Of a stretch of 64,000 nucleotides of DNA, positions 39,601 to 51,390 are shown piece by piece. Each line of letters opens with the position of its first letter. The first letter of the stretch is position 1. This DNA is from Acholoe squamosa (lineage: Eukaryota > Annelida > Polychaeta > Phyllodocida > Polynoidae), in the NCBI GenBank assembly GCA_949317995.1, contig OX439052.1:43272599-43336598 (forward strand), given 5' to 3'. The notes beneath the pieces are model-generated. The model was not told the origin of the DNA. It did not search any database and worked only from the letters and a program-made list of their open reading frames with translations. The position numbers and the translations under genes were made by a program.

Positions 39601-40139
39601 AGTTACCAAAACATTCTATTTGTTGTCATTTGGTAGTATTTGGTCTCTCTTGTGTAATATATAGCTTCCCCCCATACATAATGCTTCTGAGGCCTCATTC
39701 AAAGCTGATTCTGCATATATGTGTACTACCACTCAAGAGACATAATGTGCTAGTAATAATACATGGATTATCTCTATGGATAAGAACATTTCTTTTAGAA
39801 TCTAATGGGAGTTTGGGACTTTGGATGTATATGATCTAGCATAATATTGGTTTCATGTCTGGTCTTAGCCCAGTAGAGGGTGACCCTCTAATGAATAACA
39901 TAATATGACAGCTCATTTTCAAGTTTTGACTCCCTGTGTTTGGTATAATGGACATAGAGCGAAATGGATGGTTGTATTGTGTTTGGGAGGTCATGGCGGT
40001 TCTATAGAGGGTCTAACTTTGCAGATTGGAAGTATCTGGATGATAGTTTTCTTCAATATAATGTATTTAAGCCTAAAACCGCGCTTTAAAGCGGGCTTAG
40101 ACACCTAGGGGTTAAGGGGGCATGGCGCTTTGAGGCTAC
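39601..40139. other. No recognisable feature
   Basis: Host flank immediately right of element 1; short frames only, nothing supported. Confidence 0.45.
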
Positions 40140-40345
40140 CTCGCTTATTAGCAGAAATCTAAGACCTACTGTGCCTCCAAAAACGTCCCCAATGAGAGGT
40201 TGCGCCTTATAGATGGTGTAACATTATATCAAATTTGACTTAGGGTGGCCAAAGATGATCCTTAGCTTCACCTTATAGGTCTTGGTTGAAGTTAGGGTGC
40301 ATCTTATACGCAGGGTTGTCTTAAACGAGGGGCACTACAGAATAA
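40140..40345. repeat. Degenerate TAAGGCGC-type MITE
   Basis: TTGCGCCTTATAGATGG and GTGCATCTTATACGCAGGG motifs match the interior and ends of the 291-bp family. Confidence 0.45.
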
Positions 40346-40357
40346 TGGGCTCCGGGA

Positions 40358-40440
40358 ATGTGCTAATGTAGCCCCAGTGAATTATTGTGCTAATGTAGCC
40401 CCAGTGAATTATTGTGCTAATGTAGCCCAAGTGAATTATT
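40358..40440. repeat. 27-bp tandem repeat x3
   Basis: Three copies of a 27-bp unit containing GTGCTAATGTAGCCCCAGTG. Confidence 0.85.
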
Positions 40441-41287
40441 TGTAAGGGCTGACATCATGAATTTTGCTGACTCACGGGGAGAGATACACCGGACGTTTGG
40501 CATCATGATCTGCCAATGTGGTTCTGGCAAGTAGACCCTCCACAATGCGTTAGTGCATCATGCGGTCCTTACTGGGTTGGTCAGGATCTGTATTCGGCTT
40601 GACATAAGCTGTATTGGTGTGGACGATAATAGGGGTAGTATGGGTCACCGATCCCGTATGTGGTAGGTAAAGTGAGCTCTTGTCTTGTATAACATTAATT
40701 TAATTTCCTTCATTATCAGTCTTCGTCCCTGTCCTGTCATAGTCTCTAAGTAGTTACAGTTTGTATAGTTTATATAGTTCAAACTAGCTCCCCTATGGAT
40801 ACCTTTTAGCAAGAATTGTGTAATAGCAAAATGTTATTGAGGTGCTATTAATTTTGAGGTGTTTCCTTGCTAATGCCTCCCAGGGTGATCATGCAGGGAG
40901 AGCACCGAAACGGCGACTCTGTACTTTATCCTCGTTAAATAAACAGTGTTAAAACTTGAAAAAAAAACTTGAAAAACTTGATATATCGGACCATACAGTC
41001 CTTCATTAAGCCACTAGGAATGTGCTGTGTACCAGATCATGTACGTGTACTTGCAGCAATAGGCAGCGCCTAACCGTCCAGCGTATCAATGTATGATACA
41101 TGAATGAAGTGCTGCCGTGTCTGCTTGCATCATGCCTGTTAATACAGCATTCCTGACATTCCACAAGCATGATTTCACTTTGACTGATGCAGCTTATATT
41201 TTACAGAAATAGCTTCAAAACAAAGTAAAAATCAAAAATTACTCCAGAATAACGAGTCTGTAGCAAACACTAAATGATTCACGTTAA
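40441..41287. other. Degenerate GCATCATG fragments; otherwise nothing
   Basis: 40,495-40,570 and 41,085-41,130 carry GCATCATG-like remnants; 40,945-40,985 has a short A-rich AAAAACTTG tandem. No gene. Confidence 0.4.
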
Positions 41288-41515
41288 CCCTGTAGGGGCC
41301 CATTGGTTGTCATGATGCATAGATGCAGCCCGTGCGGGTGAATTGGCCCTACATTTAAATGCATCATGCCAACCCTATGAGGTTGACACTCCTAGAGGGT
41401 CACATTGATGCACTAATGAAGTACTGGCAAGCAGACTCACCAGTACTTCCTTGGTGCATCATGACGACCCATAGGCATGATGCATCAATGCATCAGCGGC
41501 CCTTAAAGGCTTAAA
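41288..41515. mobile_element. GCATCATG hairpin element
   Basis: TTGTCATGATGCATAGATGC, ATGAAGTACTGGCAAGCAG/CACCAGTACTTCCTTGG hairpin arms and a GCATCAGCGGCCCTTAAAGG end. Confidence 0.7.
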
Positions 41516-41920
41516 CATTATGTCTAGTACACAACATAATATTATGGCCACAGGCGCATTTTGACTCCAAATTCAATTCACATACAAATTTAATGCTCAA
41601 AATGTAGATGGTCATACGGGTCCTGCATCTGCAACCGAGGCTGACCTCTTGACCCTGGAATTGGGTCATGGTGTGACCTAGTTTGAGTTGATCTGTGTGG
41701 TGGTTTGAGGGACAGGTGTTCTGAGTTTGTCCAGTCAATGTTTCCATGGCAACATGAAAAAAAGTGTGAGTTGTGTATTTTTCCATCAATGGTTGTACAC
41801 GGATTATGGGGGTGATGAGGGTAGTAGGAGTGGGGAGGGATGGGGGGGGGGTCATGTAGATGATATCACTGTAATATCCAACTTATATAGCGCACCCCAC
41901 ATATAGCCAGCTAGCGGGGT
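41516..41920. other. No recognisable feature
   Basis: Non-coding; nothing supported. Confidence 0.4.
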
Positions 41921-42090
41921 GAATTATTTTATCCAGTGAAATAATTTCCCCTATTCACTGCAGAATTATTAGGGGCAACTGGTACCCATATGATAACTGC
42001 AATTAGTGATAACTCGCTGGTAACCAGCTTCAGCAATGGCTGATCCTATTGGACAATCCACTACCTCGGTATAGCTCCCTACCTGCCAAA
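41921..42090. repeat. Dispersed repeat family E (CCATGGGCGCC-type), diverged
   Basis: Contains ATTCACTGCAGAATTATTAG, CAACTGGTACCCAT and GATCCTATTGGACAATCC, resembling the reverse complement of 52,128-52,315 and 55,990-56,172. Confidence 0.4.
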
Positions 42091-42099
42091 TAGTGACAT

Positions 42100-42612
42100 C
42101 ATGCCCATTGGGAGAATGCAGCCCTGGTGTTCACCCCAGCCAGGACTGCATTAAAGCATCATGGACACCACCCTGAGAGAACCCTGTAAGGCAGGGGCGT
42201 AGGAAAAGGGGGGGGGGCCAGGGGGGCCTGGCCCCCCCCCCCCAATCATGAAGGAGGTGGGGCCTGAATATGTCTGGGCCCCCCCCCCAAATATTTTTCA
42301 AGAACTCATAAACACAATGGAAAAGAAGCTAAAACTTTACATCTCAAATTAGATTATTATGGTGATGTCATAGGGAGAATGGGAAAGTCAGATCCAAAAT
42401 TTACCAAAAATCACTTTTCTATATGAATTCTAAATATGCATATCACGCATCAGCGGACAATTCAAGGTGGTCGCGATGGTGCCCTCGCCAGGCCCCCCCA
42501 ATGAAGATTTGCTTCCTACGCCTCTGTAAGGTCGCTGGTGTGTAGATTCTCCAGTGCTGCATTCATGCATCATGAATAGCAATGAATATGCATCAGGGAC
42601 TCTCAATGTTTA
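42100..42612. mobile_element. GCATCATG hairpin element split by a MITE
   Basis: Outer parts 42,100-42,191 and 42,532-42,612 carry GCATCATG and hairpin arms; the middle is the CAGGGGCGTAGG element. Confidence 0.55.
42192..42526. mobile_element. CAGGGGCGTAGG-type MITE with 5-bp TSD
   Basis: Inverted ends CAGGGGCGTAGGAA and TTCCTACGCCTCTG, flanked by TAAGG at 42,187-42,191 and 42,527-42,531. G- and C-run interior, no coding. Related in ends to 49,655-49,824. Confidence 0.8.
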
Positions 42613-42934
42613 AGGGCCAAGTGAGATAGGAAACTGGCTTTCTGTATGATTTATAGACCCTTACATGATAAGGGAAGTAGGAGGACCCTTTTTTCCTCTA
42701 TGGGATATTGATCCTCGTAAGCCTTTATATACAACGCTTTGACTAGCGTTCTTTGAGCGCTTTCTTGTGATATATATTACATAGAGCTGTATAGAAGAAA
42801 AAAGCAGACTAGGCCGATGTGACAGATCATATGAAAAGGGTGCACTAGTACATACATACCCTCAGTAGGTACAAAATACATATTGTTTGCAGTTTAGGGT
42901 TTAGATTTTTTTTGCATCGAATTGACTCAAAATG
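42613..42934. other. No recognisable feature
   Basis: Nothing supported. Confidence 0.4.
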
Positions 42935-43062
42935 AGAGAGAGTGAGTAATACATGTTTAATGCCATTTCGACAGCTAGGGTCATATTCATGGCGAATGCT
43001 ACATTACACAATTTCACAGGGGAATGTGTCAGTGCCTGCGCATATGTGCACCACACACATCT
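42935..43062 (-). repeat. SINE-like tail fragment, copy 2
   Basis: Reverse complement of this stretch aligns with 6,967-7,091 at about 80 percent by eye, ending in the same CTGTCGAAATGGCATTAAAC..ATTACTCACTC tail. Confidence 0.5.
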
Positions 43063-43374
43063 GAGGGGATAGGAAAGAAGAGATATAGACCCTTTTAAGT
43101 GGGCTAGGGAAGCCTGACTCAAAGTGGGCCGTTCAACAGTAGGTAAAACCTTGTATTGTGGGCCCTGTTTTGCTAGATAGGGTTGGATTACCTCAAAGAA
43201 ACAAAATGTTTTTAGCCTAATTATAGTGTGGATAAGCCCTGTGGGGTTTATTGTCAATTCTGTGGCAGGGGTAACTAGGGGAGAGATTGGTATCCTACAC
43301 TTGGACCAATATTAACATTGGTTGCGAAATAGTTCAGATAAAACATCTCAAAATCATTTACGAGCGTGCCCCTG

Positions 43375-43627
43375 GCGAGTAACGCACCAGCGCTGCACTC
43401 AGGCATCATGAATCCACTCCCGCTACTGGGTCTGCATGATGCAGTATCACAATGCTGTCGCGTTATTTGCCTGTTAGTGATGCATCAATCAACCCTGTAG
43501 GGTTGGCATGATGCTTGAATGCGTATTTGGTGAGTGGACTCACCAGGGCTGCAATCCCACATAATGACGACCAGGCGCCGACGACCAATAGATATGATGC
43601 ATTAATGCAATAGCGGCCCTTAACCCC
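43375..43627. mobile_element. GCATCATG hairpin element, diverged
   Basis: CAGCGCTGCACTCAGGCATC, GTTGGCATGATGCTTGAATG and a TGCAATAGCGGCCCTTAACC end. Adjacent to another copy in head-to-tail arrangement. Confidence 0.6.
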
Positions 43628-44168
43628 TTAAAGGCCGCTGATGCAGGAGTGCATCATGCCCATTGGTCTTCATGGTCCACCAATGAAGTGCTGGCAAGAC
43701 TGCTCGCCAGCACTTCATTGCCGCATCATGCTGACCCTACCAGGTCGATACATAAGGCCAAAAAAAGTTGTTGTGTTCAGGTAATGGGGTCGGAAAAAAT
43801 TAGGGTAGGTAGTTAGGGATTTTTTTTGTGATTTTTTTTTAGGCCAGCTGTAAATTTCCGCGTCTATGCGACGCGAATTTGATGCGAAAGATCGTGAAAA
43901 AACACTTCCGTGTCTTGATAAGTGCCAAAATATCAGATTTTTCCCCAAAATGCCCCCCCCCCAAAAAACTAAATTTGGTTAGGGCCAAAAAATTAAGGTA
44001 GGTAGCGTTACCTGAACACAACAATTTTTTTAAGGCCTAAACTCCCAGAGGGTCAGCATGATGCTCCAATGAAGTGCTTGCGAGCAGTCTCCCCAGCACT
44101 TCATTGGTGCGTAATGACGACCAAGTTGCATGATGCATTAATGCATTAGCGGTCATTAAAGGGTTAAT
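43621..44168. mobile_element. GCATCATG hairpin element split by a MITE
   Basis: Inverted ends CCCCTTAAAGGCCGCTGATG (from 43,623) and GCATTAGCGGTCATTAAAGG (to about 44,163). First hairpin GAAGTGCTGGCAAG/CTCGCCAGCACTTC. Interrupted at 43,753-44,040. Confidence 0.75.
43753..44040. mobile_element. GTTGTGTTCAGGTAA-type MITE
   Basis: Inverted ends TAAGGCCAAAAAAAGTTGTT..GTTCAGGTAA and TTACCTGAACACAAC..AAGGCCTA. Second copy at 61,347-61,692, also inside a GCATCATG element. No coding. Confidence 0.7.
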
Positions 44169-44359
44169 GCATTAGTGCATGTTAAAGGGGACTTATAAAT
44201 TAATGTTAAATCATAGATTCATGTTTCACCTACCACTGGTACAAAAATGAACAGTTGATTTTCATGTCACCCAGCATATTGACAATATGTTGTAAAACTG
44301 CCTAAATAGAATTGATTCTTGTTATCAAACATTATCGATCTGGTAATGGCCATTAAGTT

Positions 44360-44475
44360 AACCCTTTAACGGCCGCTGATGCAGGAGTGTATCATTTGTC
44401 ATGATGCATGAATGCAGCCCTGGTGAGTAACTCACCAGGGCTGCATTCATGCATCATGCTGACCATACTGGGTTG
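44360..44475. mobile_element. GCATCATG hairpin element with perfect 59-bp palindrome
   Basis: Starts AACCCTTTAACGGCCGCTGA. 44,400-44,458 is an exact inverted repeat, 28-bp arms around a TAA loop. Confidence 0.75.
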
Positions 44476-44559
44476 GATATACTTCTTCAAGGGCATAATA
44501 ATGAACCTATGTAATGTTATAGTATTACTCTATGAGAAATAAAGATTACCATAACATCA

Positions 44560-45215
44560 CAACCGTAATGCATGATGCGGACTGTAAAGGGTTAACACAC
44601 GTTTTACGAGCAGAGACATGGAATTGGGACTTTAACCATCTGAGGCCTGCATACTACGTTGACGCATCATTTTTTGTAGATGCAACACTAACCAGTATCT
44701 CACCACAGCTGCATTCATGCATCATGCTGACTCTTTGAGGTTGATTACAGGGCTCGACAAATCCCTGTGGCCAATGCCCGTGACTAAAAAAAGATTCATT
44801 GGGCACAGAATTTTTTTCAAGTTGTGCCCAATGGGCACAGCTGTCCAAAAGCTACTAAAGACATCTCAATGCTATGTTGCTGAGTCGTGTGTGTAGTGTT
44901 CTCTGAAATTTTAAATGAAGGTTTTTCACCAGAGATGTAATGAAATAAAATTATTTTTTATTATATCCAAATTATGTGTGTATCATTTATCTTAATGATA
45001 ATTGTGTAATTTTGAGTATAGAAAGCAAAAGCAAAGTAAAGTGCTGGACACAGAACTTCTCTGCTGGGCACAGCTTTTTTGCCCATGTGCCCAGTGGGTA
45101 CACAGTCTTCAAACTGATTTGTCGAGCCCTGATTGATACACTCCCGAAGAGTTGGCATGATGCGCCAATGCATTGTTAGCGGGTAGACTCTGGCGAGCGG
45201 CGGTTATAGGATTAA
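44560..45215. mobile_element. GCATCATG hairpin element split by a CGACAAAT MITE
   Basis: Outer parts (44,560-44,747; 45,132-45,215) carry GCATTCATGCATCATGCTGA and GGCATGATGCGCCAATGCAT; the interruption is 44,748-45,131. Confidence 0.6.
44748..45131. mobile_element. CAGGGCTCGACAAAT-type MITE
   Basis: Inverted ends CAGGGCTCGACAAATC and GATTTGTCGAGCCCTG. The interior has GTGCCCAATGGGCACAG-like palindromes. Second copy at 47,104-47,321. Ends are hAT-like. Confidence 0.75.
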
Positions 45216-45460
45216 ACAATGTTCATGTTTACAGGCGGTGCGTCAGCGGGGTGATGCACATCAACATGTGGATATATAACTGATTTATTCAAAATCATTA
45301 ATTACCATTCAAAAAGGTGAAGATGCAAAATGAGCAGGGAAGTGTTTTAAACTTCATTGGGTGGAGAGGGTTTGCTTTTATCATTTGTACTCTTTTTATG
45401 TATCGGTCCTGGAAAAAAAACCATAATTTAACCCCTTTCTGTAGAAGACAAATTTAGATG

Positions 45461-46594
45461 ACTTTAAAACCCTAGGTATAAGCCACACACTACATGTAAA
45501 TTGCACAGAGTGATATCAGCGGCTTCTGAGATGTCAAAATGCCATTTATTTTCCAAATCCAAAAAACCATGGGTAGATGAATGCTTTCCAAACCCATTCA
45601 ATGCTGCTGTGTGGATCTAAAATAGTCTATACCGACCTAGCGGGATACATTATTGACCAATAAGAACATTCCATTCATTCATTACAGACTTTTTAGGGTG
45701 CATTACATAACACCTGATACCGATCATGCTGGCTGTTATCAGTCCTTATCTCGCAAGGTACCAGCTCAGGCAGGGGTCAGCCCACTAAGGATCCCGCTAA
45801 CCGGGAATAGGCTGCGGCTTATATGCTATGTAGTTGCAGAAGGTACAATACCTAAGCCAAATAAAAAGAGGCGTGCTTTACACAGTTTCTTTGTCCCCCA
45901 TCCATATTTCCGGCATATTTCCTTAGTAATAGTAAGATTGGACCTCCATCATGTTGGGAACCGGTCACAATGTCTATCTCATAATTAGTTATTAATTAGG
46001 TAAACATGCAGATAATTAAGTCCAATTACTTTAAAACCCTAGGTCTAAGCCACACACTACATGTAAATTGCACAGAGTGATATCAGCGGCTTCTGAGATG
46101 TCAAAATGCCATTTATTTTCCAAATCCAAAAGACCGTGGGTAGATGAATGCTTTCCAAACCCATTCAATGCTGCTGTGTGGATCTGAAATAGTCTATACC
46201 GACCTAGCGGGATACATTATTGACCAATAAGAACATTCCATTCATTCATTACAGACTTTTTAGGGTGCATTACATAACACCTGATACCGATCATGCTGGC
46301 TGTTATCAGTCCTTATCTCGCAAGGTACCAGCTCAGGCAGGGGTCAGCCCACTAAGGATCCCGCTAACCGGGAATAGGCTGTGGCTTATATGCTATGTAG
46401 TTGCAGAAGGTACAATACCTAAGCCAAATAAAAAGAGGCGTGCTTTACACAGTTTCTTTGTCCCCCATCCATATTTCCGGCATATTTCCTTACTAATAGT
46501 AAGATTGGACCTCCATCATGTTGGGAACCGGTCACAATGTCTATCTCATAATTAGTTATTAATTAGGTAAACATGCAGATAATTAAGTCCAATT
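45461..46594. repeat. 567-bp perfect-phase tandem duplication
   Basis: Copy 1 45,461-46,027 and copy 2 46,028-46,594, differing at about seven positions. Both hold the same 111-codon open frame. Part of the unit (GGGATACATTATTGACCAAT..GCATTACA) is also found at 55,022-55,170, so the unit includes a dispersed repeat. No protein family recognised. Confidence 0.9.
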
Positions 46595-47103
46595 ACCAAC
46601 CCTTAATTAAAATGCCTTTGGAGTAAAAAAACAACAACAACAAAAACCACCGTTTAAGCAGGAATAAACATGCGATCAAGTCCCCACAAAACTCCACACA
46701 TTCTCCAAATTTAACAACAAGCTTGCCAGCTATTTCTTCTGTTGATTCCAGGAATCATTTCAGTATTAAACTCCCAGGGATGTGATTTCTCTTATAACGC
46801 TAGAATTTCCTCTTTTGAGCTCAAGATTTGACCATTGTGCTTTATCCAGATCCCTTGAGAATTTCTCTCGGTACCCTTATCTGCATACAAAAGGCAGAGC
46901 ACTGAAGATCATTCCCAGAAGTCATTGCAGCGGCACTTGGATACTACTAAAGACCCGGATGTTCCTGATTGGGACGCCATCATGGTGGCCATTTTGTTTT
47001 ATGTGGACAATCATCGTTCACGTTGACTTAACAACTTGAAAACTAGTTCTTATTTACAGACAGGTGCACTTTTTCTACCCCTTTTATCTTTTAGTTATCT
47101 CAT
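46595..47103. other. No recognisable feature
   Basis: Nothing supported. Confidence 0.4.
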
Positions 47104-47321
47104 CAGGGCTTGACAAATCGGTTTTGAACCAATGTGTCCACTGGACACAGGGCCAAATCAAAGTTGTGTCCAGTAGGAAAATATCATGTGCCCAGCCTAC
47201 TTACTCAATGTATAAGCCTAACTTGGCAGCTGTGTCCACTGGGCACAACTTGAAATATAAGTTGTGTCCAGAGAAATATTTTGTGTCCCGGGCACTGGAC
47301 ACAGGGATTTGTCGAGCCCTG
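47104..47321. mobile_element. CAGGGCTCGACAAAT-type MITE, copy 2
   Basis: Ends CAGGGCTTGACAAATC and GATTTGTCGAGCCCTG; TCTCAT occurs on both sides as a likely part of an 8-bp duplication. Interior GTGTCCACTGGACAC palindromes. Confidence 0.7.
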
Positions 47322-48029
47322 GTCTCATGCTTATCTATGATTGCATTTTTATACTCCTGGGGGGGGGGGTCACTGGCCCTCACTGTGTGTATCAACTGTG
47401 GTATCGACTCCCTAAAACTAAGTAGAAGTGATGATGTTGTTGATTAGATGACAGTTAAAAATTAGGGGCTTGTTGATATAACTAATATTCCCTGTAGTAA
47501 TAAAGAACCTACATATATAATAAATTCATTTCAACATTTTAAAATTCCCCAAAAATGTATTGCCAGAGAACCTCATACAAATTGTGACTTGTTGAAAAGA
47601 GGGGGCTGTAATCGCTCTGTTGCGTGTTAAGCGGGCTTTCAATTATCAGAAAATAGAGGGGGGTGTAAGGTTGTAGATTTGCAGTTTGTACATACCATCA
47701 AAGAGTCAGTGCCTCCCCGGGTTTTCTACCCAGGACCTCCACCAAATCGGAAATCCTGCGCGTCATGACTCAAACATCAAGCCGTTTTAGGATCCTCAGA
47801 AATTAATAACAGTTTTCTTGTCCGATAGAGTCCAAAGTATATCCATGGTTTCAAAATATGAGGTACTAAAAAAGAGTGATGATTGAAAAAAGAAAGTAAT
47901 AATTTATGTACAAGGTCGGGGCTTTGCTTTAAGTTAAAACACTTACAGAGGATTTCCATTTAATTCCCATTCTTAGAGGTTGTTTACCTGGAAATGTAGG
48001 TTTAGTGCTTAATGCATGATATTAGGGAA
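47322..48029. other. No recognisable feature
   Basis: Nothing supported. Confidence 0.4.
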
Positions 48030-48195
48030 TACACGTATAGCTCACATAGCCATTATCAGCTGGGGGCCGCCATTAGACCCCAACTCCACTATGACTAACA
48101 CCTTCAGCCCCCGACTCCGCAGTTTATGCCAGGGATGCCTCCCATTGGTCAATAATACAATAGCCATGTGCCGTATACAGATACCCCATACTGCC
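48030..48195 (-). repeat. Dispersed repeat family F, copy 1
   Basis: Inverted relative to 56,165-56,315, sharing GCTCACATAGCCATTATCAG, CCCCGACTCCGCAGT and GGGATGCCTCCCATTGGTCA. Confidence 0.65.
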
Positions 48196-48414
48196 TTTAT
48201 AAGCTACACCTTGACTTTGGCCGATACTGTTTTTGGCACCATTGGCCCTTAGAGGGTTAATATGGAGGGACAACATCACTAGACAGTTAAACATCAACCT
48301 TTGCTACAAATCTGTGATCTAGCATTTTGCAGCATGGTTCAGGACAGAGACAAATAATGAGAAACCAGGACCCATCCTCGCATATATAAGCTGCGCCTTA
48401 AATGTAGGGTACAC

Positions 48415-48505
48415 TCCCAGACGGTTAGAGTCGGCATGATGCACAAAGTGCTGGTAAGTCTGCTTCATTAGTGCATCGTGCCGACCAATGGGGATGATGC
48501 ACCAG
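48415..48505. mobile_element. GCATCATG hairpin element, short
   Basis: GGCATGATGCACAAAGTGCT and TTAGTGCATCGTGCCGACCA; truncated copy. Confidence 0.5.
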
Positions 48506-48717
48506 TGGTCCTGTAGAGTAGAAGGCTGGCTGGAGCAGCTCCAGGGTTGTTGGACTGCCCGAGGAGCAGCTCAGTAAGCAGCAGCAGTGTCAGTAGTACA
48601 ACAATAGGCAGTTGTAGGTGTTTGTGTGGGGGGGGGGGCAGCTCACTTTGTTACACTTAATCAGAGCATCTCATAAATATATTCACCCCACCACCACCAC
48701 AAACAGCTCAATACAAG

Positions 48718-49235
48718 TCTCCATGCACAGTCCTTGTATGACTACTCTCCATACACAGTCCTTGTATTACTACTCTCCATACACAGTCCTTGTATTACTA
48801 CTCTCCATACACAGTCCTTGTATTACTACTCTCCATACACAGTCCTTGTATTACTACTCTATACACAGTCCTTGTAATACTACTCTATACACCGTCCTTG
48901 TATTAATACTCTCCATATAGTCCTTGTATTACTACTCTCCATACACAGTCCTTGTATTAATACTCTCCATATAGTCCTTGTATTACTACTCTCCATACAC
49001 AGTCCTTGTATTACTACTCTCCATACACAGTCCTTGTATTACTACTCTCCATACACAGTCCTTGTATTACTACTCTATACACAGTCCTTGTATTACTACT
49101 CCCCATACACATCCCTTGTATTACTAATCCCCATACACAGTCCTTGTATTACTACTCTCCATACACAGTCCTTGTATTACTACTCTCCATACACAGTCCT
49201 TGTACTACTACTCTCCATACACAGTCCTTGTATTA
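48718..49235. repeat. 28-bp minisatellite
   Basis: About 19 units of a 28-bp repeat containing CCATACACAGTCCTTGTATT; some units lack a few bases. Open frames across it are repeat artefacts. Confidence 0.95.
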
Positions 49236-49654
49236 CTATTCATACACAGTATCTACACTCCTTTCCATACACATTTTTCTTTCGTTCACTTTATTCTCAT
49301 TAGGTAGTCTTACGTATTTTACTCGTTATGATCAGTATTTGTGTAGCTCTATACCAGGGTAAATTTACAAATATGTAGTTGAGTGAGATAAGCAGCTGGT
49401 GCGATAAAATATTAGCCAATGAGATAATTCCCTATGTGAGAGGTGTTTTAAATCAGTGCTTATCTCAGAATATCCTAGTGGCCCGTATAAGCGCCCGGGC
49501 CCTCATAAATTTCATTCCAACTTTACCCCCAGTGCTCAGAGGAGAAAGGCGCTTATTTGAATACTGTTTTAGTGCTTAATGCTCATTTCAATACCCTCCT
49601 ACCCCTGGTGCATATTCGAGACCAGTGCTTATTTGAGACCCCGGCAACTAAACG

Positions 49655-49824
49655 CAGGGGCGTGGGAAGCAGTTTCAGAGTGGGTGGGACCAGGGGGGTT
49701 TTTCTGCAATTTTTGACCTCCCTTTGCCTGACCTTTTAGTTTTGACCTTTTGAGGAGTTGGCCAAAAGTGGGGTGGGGGACATGTCCCCCTGTCCCCCTG
49801 TCCCCCCTGCTTTCCACGCCCATG
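49655..49824. mobile_element. CAGGGGCGTGGGAAGC-type MITE, copy 1
   Basis: Inverted ends CAGGGGCGTGGGAAGCAG and CTGCTTTCCACGCCCATG, flanked by AAACG on each side (49,650-49,654; 49,825-49,829). Inverted copy at 61,727-61,880. Confidence 0.8.
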
Positions 49825-49829
49825 AAACG

Positions 49830-50319
49830 GGTCATTACTGTATATACTAGATCAAGCTATGGTGGTCATATAGGTGAGGATGTTCACAGAACTCTTGCTA
49901 TATTATACCCACATAGGCCAAAAATAAAAACCAACATATATAGACTCAGGCCTTTCATCATATAAAGAGAGGAAGAAATGAAAAGGAAGATAACAGTAAG
50001 AAACAAACTACTGAAGATACCACCTTCAATTCCATACACAATTACAAGATAAGCTTAATGATTCTTCTCCAACCTGATGTTGGGTCAGTGAGCCCATATC
50101 TTAACACGGCGAGGCCTGTGCTTGGAGACTCATGATGAGAGTGCCCAGATTGGTGAAGTATTGATTGTGCTTGTGCTGGGAGAGTGTTTTATAATTCATC
50201 TGCTAAGCCTCAATAATTAATGTTATTCAAAACAGCAAATTGTGGCTAGCCGCAGGGGCCTGTCAGCCACTCACAGACTCCCAGTACTCTTATGTGGACT
50301 AACTTAGTCATTAAAACTT
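49830..50319. other. No recognisable feature
   Basis: Nothing supported. Confidence 0.4.
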
Positions 50320-50565
50320 TGAGGGCCGCTGATGCAGGAGTGCATCATGCCCATTGGTCGACATGATGCACCAATGAAGTGCTGGCGAGTCTGCTCGCCA
50401 GCACTTCATTGGAGCATCATGCCGACCCTCAGGGAGTGTGTCAACCCTGTAGTGTCGGCATGATGCATAAATGTAGCTCTGGTAAGTTACTCGCCTGCAC
50501 TTCAGTTTTGCATCAGAACAACAAAAGGGCAGATACATTAATGGCCCTTAAATGATTTAAAGAGA
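50320..50565. mobile_element. GCATCATG hairpin element
   Basis: GGCCGCTGATGCAGGAGTGC start. Near-perfect hairpin with arms of about 28 bp (50,361-50,420) around TCTG, then a diverged second hairpin and a GGCCCTTAAATG end. Confidence 0.75.
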
Positions 50566-50667
50566 GGGACGAAAGCAATGATTAGACAATAACAGCACCC
50601 TTTACTGCAATTTTGTGATCTAGCCATTGGCAGCATGTTCTGGGAGAGAAAGTGTGAACGCGAGAGG

Positions 50668-50765
50668 GAGACAGACAGACGGACAGACAGCATAGGACAG
50701 GACAGCAGGAGAGGGGGGTGAGAGAAAAAGGGGGGTGGAAAGAGACAGACAGACAGACAGACAGA
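50668..50765. repeat. Purine-rich (GACA)n-type microsatellite
   Basis: AGACAGACAGACGGACAGAC and a second GACAGACAGACAGACAGA run separated by G/A-rich sequence. Confidence 0.85.
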
Positions 50766-50994
50766 TGTATGTGGTGGAATGGCCATCCCCGTGTAGACCC
50801 GTACAGTACAATACCATTATATGGAATTGAGTGAGAACATTCATGTTCTAACCAACAATACCACCCCTAAACACCCCCCCCCCCACCAACCCCCGCTACT
50901 CTCCCACAATAGGGTGTTATACTGATACCCTTTGCACACTGAATACCTGAAAACACAAACATACCAGCATTCAGGCACTAACCCTTTACCTTCA

Positions 50995-51142
50995 GTTATT
51001 ACATTAATTCATCATGCCCAATAGTCGCGATAATAATTATAAGCATCATGCTGACAGTACTGGGTTGAATATATTGCTAGCACTTCATTGGTGCATTATA
51101 GAAATGGGTATCCACTAATGCACGAGCAGTCCCTAAAGGGTT
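50995..51142. mobile_element. GCATCATG hairpin element, deleted copy
   Basis: TTCATCATGCCCAATAGTCG, AGCATCATGCTGACAGTACT and CACTTCATTGGTGCATTA, then CCCTAAAGGGTTAA. Confidence 0.5.
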
Positions 51143-51154
51143 AACTGCCCATAC

Positions 51155-51390
51155 TGATTTAACCCTTTAAAAAGCGATATAGTTTCTCCAGGTTCAGGTT
51201 GAATATCATGATGCACCAATGAAGTGCTGATAAGTTAGTTACCAGCACTGTATTGGTGCATCATCGTCCAACTATTCTGGAGTAGATCGATGATGCTCCT
51301 GCCAGTCTACTTACCAGCGCTGTGTTGGTGCATCAGGACTACCATGAGACCTGAGCTTTGAGGCATCATGGAGCCCTGAAAGAATAATGT
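51155..51390. mobile_element. GCATCATG hairpin element, diverged
   Basis: AATATCATGATGCACCAATG..TTACCAGCACTGTATTGG hairpin arms and a second weaker hairpin. Confidence 0.6.

Noticed and set aside
45653-46555. Duplicate 111-codon frames
   Set aside because: Present because the 567-bp unit is duplicated; partly dispersed repeat, no recognisable protein features.
48618-49362. Frames of repeated YYYSPYTVLVLLLSIHSP-like peptide
   Set aside because: 28-bp minisatellite read-through.
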